55,932 bases of DNA. Origin: an uncultured bacterium (GTDB lineage: Bacteria; Planctomycetota; Phycisphaerae; Phycisphaerales; SM1A02). Shown piece by piece: positions 53,064 to 55,932 of the stretch. The stretch is taken from contig CAIWCL010000214.1 in the NCBI GenBank assembly GCA_903911205.1, forward strand, positions 1 through 55,932, in the 5' to 3' direction. A program made the translations under genes and the position numbers. How positions within the stretch are numbered: the first letter of the stretch is position 1; every line of letters starts with the position of its first letter. The notes beneath the pieces are model-generated. The model worked only from the letters and a program-made list of their open reading frames with translations, did no database searches and was not told the origin of the DNA.

Positions 53064-54479
53064 TCAGCCCGCCTTCTTGCTTCCCTTTCCGGTAGAGCCG
53101 GATGTCCCCTTCGAATCACTGCTAGTGCCACCGGCGTTGGTGGGGCGTCGCTCAACGGGCTTCTTCTCTTCGTTGATGCCAACTTCGCGCGACGGCTTCA
53201 CGTTGGAGGGATCTGTGACCTGCGAGGCACCGGGGCCGAGTACGTTCTGATCGATCCCCACAGGCGTTGGGTCGCCACTGTCGACGCCCTTCTTGTCCAT
53301 GCCGGGAATCGCCTGCTTTTGCGTCTCGTTGAGGATGGCGGCGATTTCTTCGCGATACTTCGCGAACATGTCGTCGCGCTCCTTCTTGAGCGCCTCGATT
53401 TCAGGAGCTTCGGAGTACTTCGAGGTTCCCGCGCCGCGATTCTTCGCCAACTCGGTGCGACGACGCGGTTCTCGAGGCTCGGTCAGTCGATATCCGTCGG
53501 CGAATTTCGCTTGGAAGGCGGGGTACTCGCTGGAGAATCGATCGCGAAGCGCCTTCAAGCTCGTCTTCTGGTCATCCGTGAGGTCGGGGAGCGCTTCCGC
53601 AGCCTCGAAAAGCGGAGTGACCGGATCGGGGCGGTAGACCTGAGGGAATGCCCGCTGGAGTGCGCGACGCTCGAACTGAGGGCCGAACTCATCACCGAGC
53701 GCGCTTGCGATGGCCTTGATGGAGGCGTCTTGAACGTCGCGGACTGCGACGCGCTTCGCCATGATTTGCTCAGCGAGTTGCACACCTGAAGTTGGATCGG
53801 GATTTGACATCGCCGAGAGTTGCATCGAGATCAGGCGCTGCATCAACTCTTCGCGCGCGGCAAGCGCCGCGTCGAGGTTGGTTTCGTACTCCTCCACCGC
53901 ATTGCGCGCGGCATCCGCCGCAGCAGGCGAGGCCTCAAGTTCGCGCAGGAGGAAGAGCAGGTTGAGGGTTTCGCCGGAGAGTTCGCCGTTCGGCAGGCTC
54001 TTTTCGCGACGAAGCGCGCGCTCGAGCGCGGGCCAGAGTTCCGCTTGCGAGTCACTGAGCTGCGACTTGACGTTCGCGAGGAAGTCGTCGCGTAGCTTGA
54101 TCTTCTCGGTCGACCAACGGACGAGCGGGCCCTGAACGAGCTCGATCACCTTGTCCGGGCTGGTTCCCGCCGCCGCGTCCTTGAGCCCGGTGAACGCTTG
54201 GCGAACTCCGTCTGCGGCCGTGTTGAAGTTTGTGTTGTAGTCGTCGAGGAGCGCCTCGAGGATGGGGCGCTGCCACTCTTCGAGTTGGAGCGAATCCACA
54301 AAGATCGGCAGGTCGCGCGAGAGGTACTCCGGAACGAAGAGCTGTGCGACGCCGCCTCGACCGCCGAACTGCGCGTCCGCGGCGGGAGCCGTCGCGAGTG
54401 CGGCGCCAAGGGCGAGCACGGTCGCAGCGATGGGCGCACGGAGAAAGGCGAAGGTCTGATGCAGGTTCGGCAGGTTCAT
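53064..54479 (-). CDS. Secreted hypothetical protein at head of the T2SS operon
   Basis: ATG at 54479 with ggag upstream; signal peptide FLRAPIAATVLALGAALATAPAADAQ; Ser/Gly/Lys-rich C-terminus. Confidence 0.65.
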   Translation of the reverse strand: MNLPNLHQTFAFLRAPIAATVLALGAALATAPAADAQFGGRGGVAQLFVPEYLSRDLPIFVDSLQLEEWQRPILEALLDDYNTNFNTAADGVRQAFTGLKDAAAGTSPDKVIELVQGPLVRWSTEKIKLRDDFLANVKSQLSDSQAELWPALERALRREKSLPNGELSGETLNLLFLLRELEASPAAADAARNAVEEYETNLDAALAAREELMQRLISMQLSAMSNPDPTSGVQLAEQIMAKRVAVRDVQDASIKAIASALGDEFGPQFERRALQRAFPQVYRPDPVTPLFEAAEALPDLTDDQKTSLKALRDRFSSEYPAFQAKFADGYRLTEPREPRRRTELAKNRGAGTSKYSEAPEIEALKKERDDMFAKYREEIAAILNETQKQAIPGMDKKGVDSGDPTPVGIDQNVLGPGASQVTDPSNVKPSREVGINEEKKPVERRPTNAGGTSSDSKGTSGSTGKGSKKAG

Positions 54480-54551
54480 GACAAATGGCTCCTTCAAACG
54501 ATCTCGATGTTGAACGTTGGCAGATCTCTGAATCTCTGGATTGAGGCTCTC

Positions 54552-54620
54552 GGTCGTGACTTGGGTCGTGACGAGGTCGTGATTTTGGTCGGAACGAGGT
54601 CGTGACGTTTGTCGTGACTT
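54552..54620. repeat. Six direct repeats of (G/T)GTCG at alternating 12/11-bp spacing
   Basis: ggtcgtgac-type units starting at 54552, 54564, 54575, 54587, 54598, 54610; the 54587 unit is the degenerate ggtcggaac. Confidence 0.85.
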
Positions 54621-55040
54621 TCAGGGCGAGATATCAGGCGGGAGGTCGAAAACTTGGCGGGGGCGGGATTGTTCCACATTTCCTATTCCCCGTTGCCCAA
54701 TCCGAGAAGGAACGAGTGAGTTCGGTTCGCATCGTGCAACTCCTCATCCGTTGCGGATCTCGCGTGGCATTGAGGGAGCCCGAGTGACGTTCGGAGAGAG
54801 GTTGACGAAGATTTCAAATCCGAGCCACCATCCTCTGTGGTGGGAAGGCATCGACCGCCGACGACTTCAACTCACGCGATCGCCTGACGCAGGACGGAAC
54901 GCATGAAGTCGATCGGAGATCGGCCTTTTCGGTGATTCTCTGCACCCAAGGCTGAAGAACCTGTGCACAGGACCCGCACAAGCACCTTGTGGGTGAGCGA
55001 TCCGTGGTGGCCGTCGGGGTACGGTCTGATAAAAGCGGCT

Positions 55041-55757
55041 TCAAGAGCGTACTGTGCGCTGTTCAATACGTTTCACAGGCACCGTTTGCACGATCCGGTC
55101 CACATAGATGCCCGGCGTGTGGATGTGGTCAGGGTCAAGCGATCCGAGGGGAACGATCTCCTCGACCTCGGCGACGGAGGCCAAGCCGCACATCGCAACC
55201 ATGGGATTGAAGTTCCGCGCGGTCTTCCGGAAAACGAGATTGCCCGCTTCATCCGCCTTCCATGCCTTCACAAGGGAGAGATCGGCTCGGATGCCGCGTT
55301 CGAGGACATACGTCTCGCCGCCAAACTCCTTGGTCTCTTTCCCCTCTGCCACGACGGTGCCAACGCCGGTCTTTGTATAGAAGCCAGCGATACCCGCGCC
55401 GCCGGCGCGCATGCGCTCTGCGAGTGTGCCCTGTGGGTTGAACTCCAGTTCGAGCTCGCCGGACATGTACTGCCGCTCAAACTCGGCGTTTTCACCGACA
55501 TACGAGGAGATCATCTTGCGAATCTGGCGGGTTTGGAGCAGGAGGCCCAGTCCCCAGTCGTCGACACCAGCGTTGTTGCTGATCGCAGTCAAGCCACGGA
55601 CCCCAGAGTCGCGCAGCGCGATGATCAGTTGCTCAGGAATCCCGCAGAGCCCGAATCCGCCAACAGCGACGGTCATCCCGTCCTTGGCAAGGCCTTGGAG
55701 GGCGGCCTCGGGGGAGGCGAAGACTTTGGAGCGGACAGCGGCGGGGGCGGTGGACAT
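55041..55757 (-). CDS. scoA: 3-oxoacid CoA-transferase subunit A
   Basis: MTVAVGGFGLCGIPEQLIIAL; LTAISNNAGVDDWGLGLLL; FYTKTGVGTVVAEGKETKEFGGETYVLE. Confidence 0.92.
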   Translation of the reverse strand: MSTAPAAVRSKVFASPEAALQGLAKDGMTVAVGGFGLCGIPEQLIIALRDSGVRGLTAISNNAGVDDWGLGLLLQTRQIRKMISSYVGENAEFERQYMSGELELEFNPQGTLAERMRAGGAGIAGFYTKTGVGTVVAEGKETKEFGGETYVLERGIRADLSLVKAWKADEAGNLVFRKTARNFNPMVAMCGLASVAEVEEIVPLGSLDPDHIHTPGIYVDRIVQTVPVKRIEQRTVRS

Positions 55758-55832
55758 GGCGGCGAGCTCTTTCTCGATGCGCAATCAGGTGTGGATCGGA
55801 GGGACGCGGAGTGTAGCGGCGGTCCATGAGCC

Positions 55833-55876
55833 TTCACGGAGCGTTCACGGAGCGTTCACGGAGGGTTCGTGACGCG
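55833..55876. repeat. 11-bp tandem repeat (ttcacggagcg)x4, last unit degenerate
   Basis: ttcacggagcg ttcacggagcg ttcacggaggg ttcgtgacgcg. Confidence 0.93.
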
Positions 55877-55932
55877 TTCCTGCAGGCCTCGCTTGGAACG
55901 ACCAACGCCGGACAGCGATTGGCTGCCCGGCG

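Overview
High-GC, gene-dense chromosomal window, probably from a Planctomycetota (Phycisphaerae-like) bacterium; that taxonomic guess rests on gene style only. Left part: end of atpA, a translationally coupled epimerase/pcp/cytosine-deaminase-like operon, a NERD-helicase, ftsK, a FabZ-like/ACP/FabZ-like cluster, coaD, panB, an HtrA-like protease, an Opp/Dpp-type ATPase, thyX, a photolyase, a phosphoglucomutase-family enzyme, a COG0720 (QueD/PTPS-like) enzyme and ppk1. Right part: two pseudopilus/secretion loci. One is a compact pilT-pilC-pilin locus with an ~800-aa PilX-like protein carrying EF-hand-like loops. The other is a near-complete type II secretion operon (gspE-F-G-H-I-J-K-L-M-C-D) with many 4-bp start/stop overlaps. 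Between them lie a 1433-aa beta-propeller protein and an extremely acidic Asp/Glu protein preceded by three successive tandem-repeat blocks (12, 13 and 11 bp). Main hunt results: (i) the repeat block plus polyacidic protein; (ii) several unrelated short tandem arrays, with 11-12 bp (helical-turn) spacing upstream of genes and 8/16-bp spacing near gene ends; (iii) a dispersed hairpin element near gene 3' ends; (iv) enzyme-family proteins whose catalytic residues are missing (PhnX-like HAD, MBL-fold) or altered (COG0720 E-x2-HGH motif); (v) the PilT-linked locus with a Ca-binding-like giant minor-pilin protein. No CRISPR, rRNA, transposase or convincing tRNA was seen. All calls come from reading motifs by eye; no searches were run.
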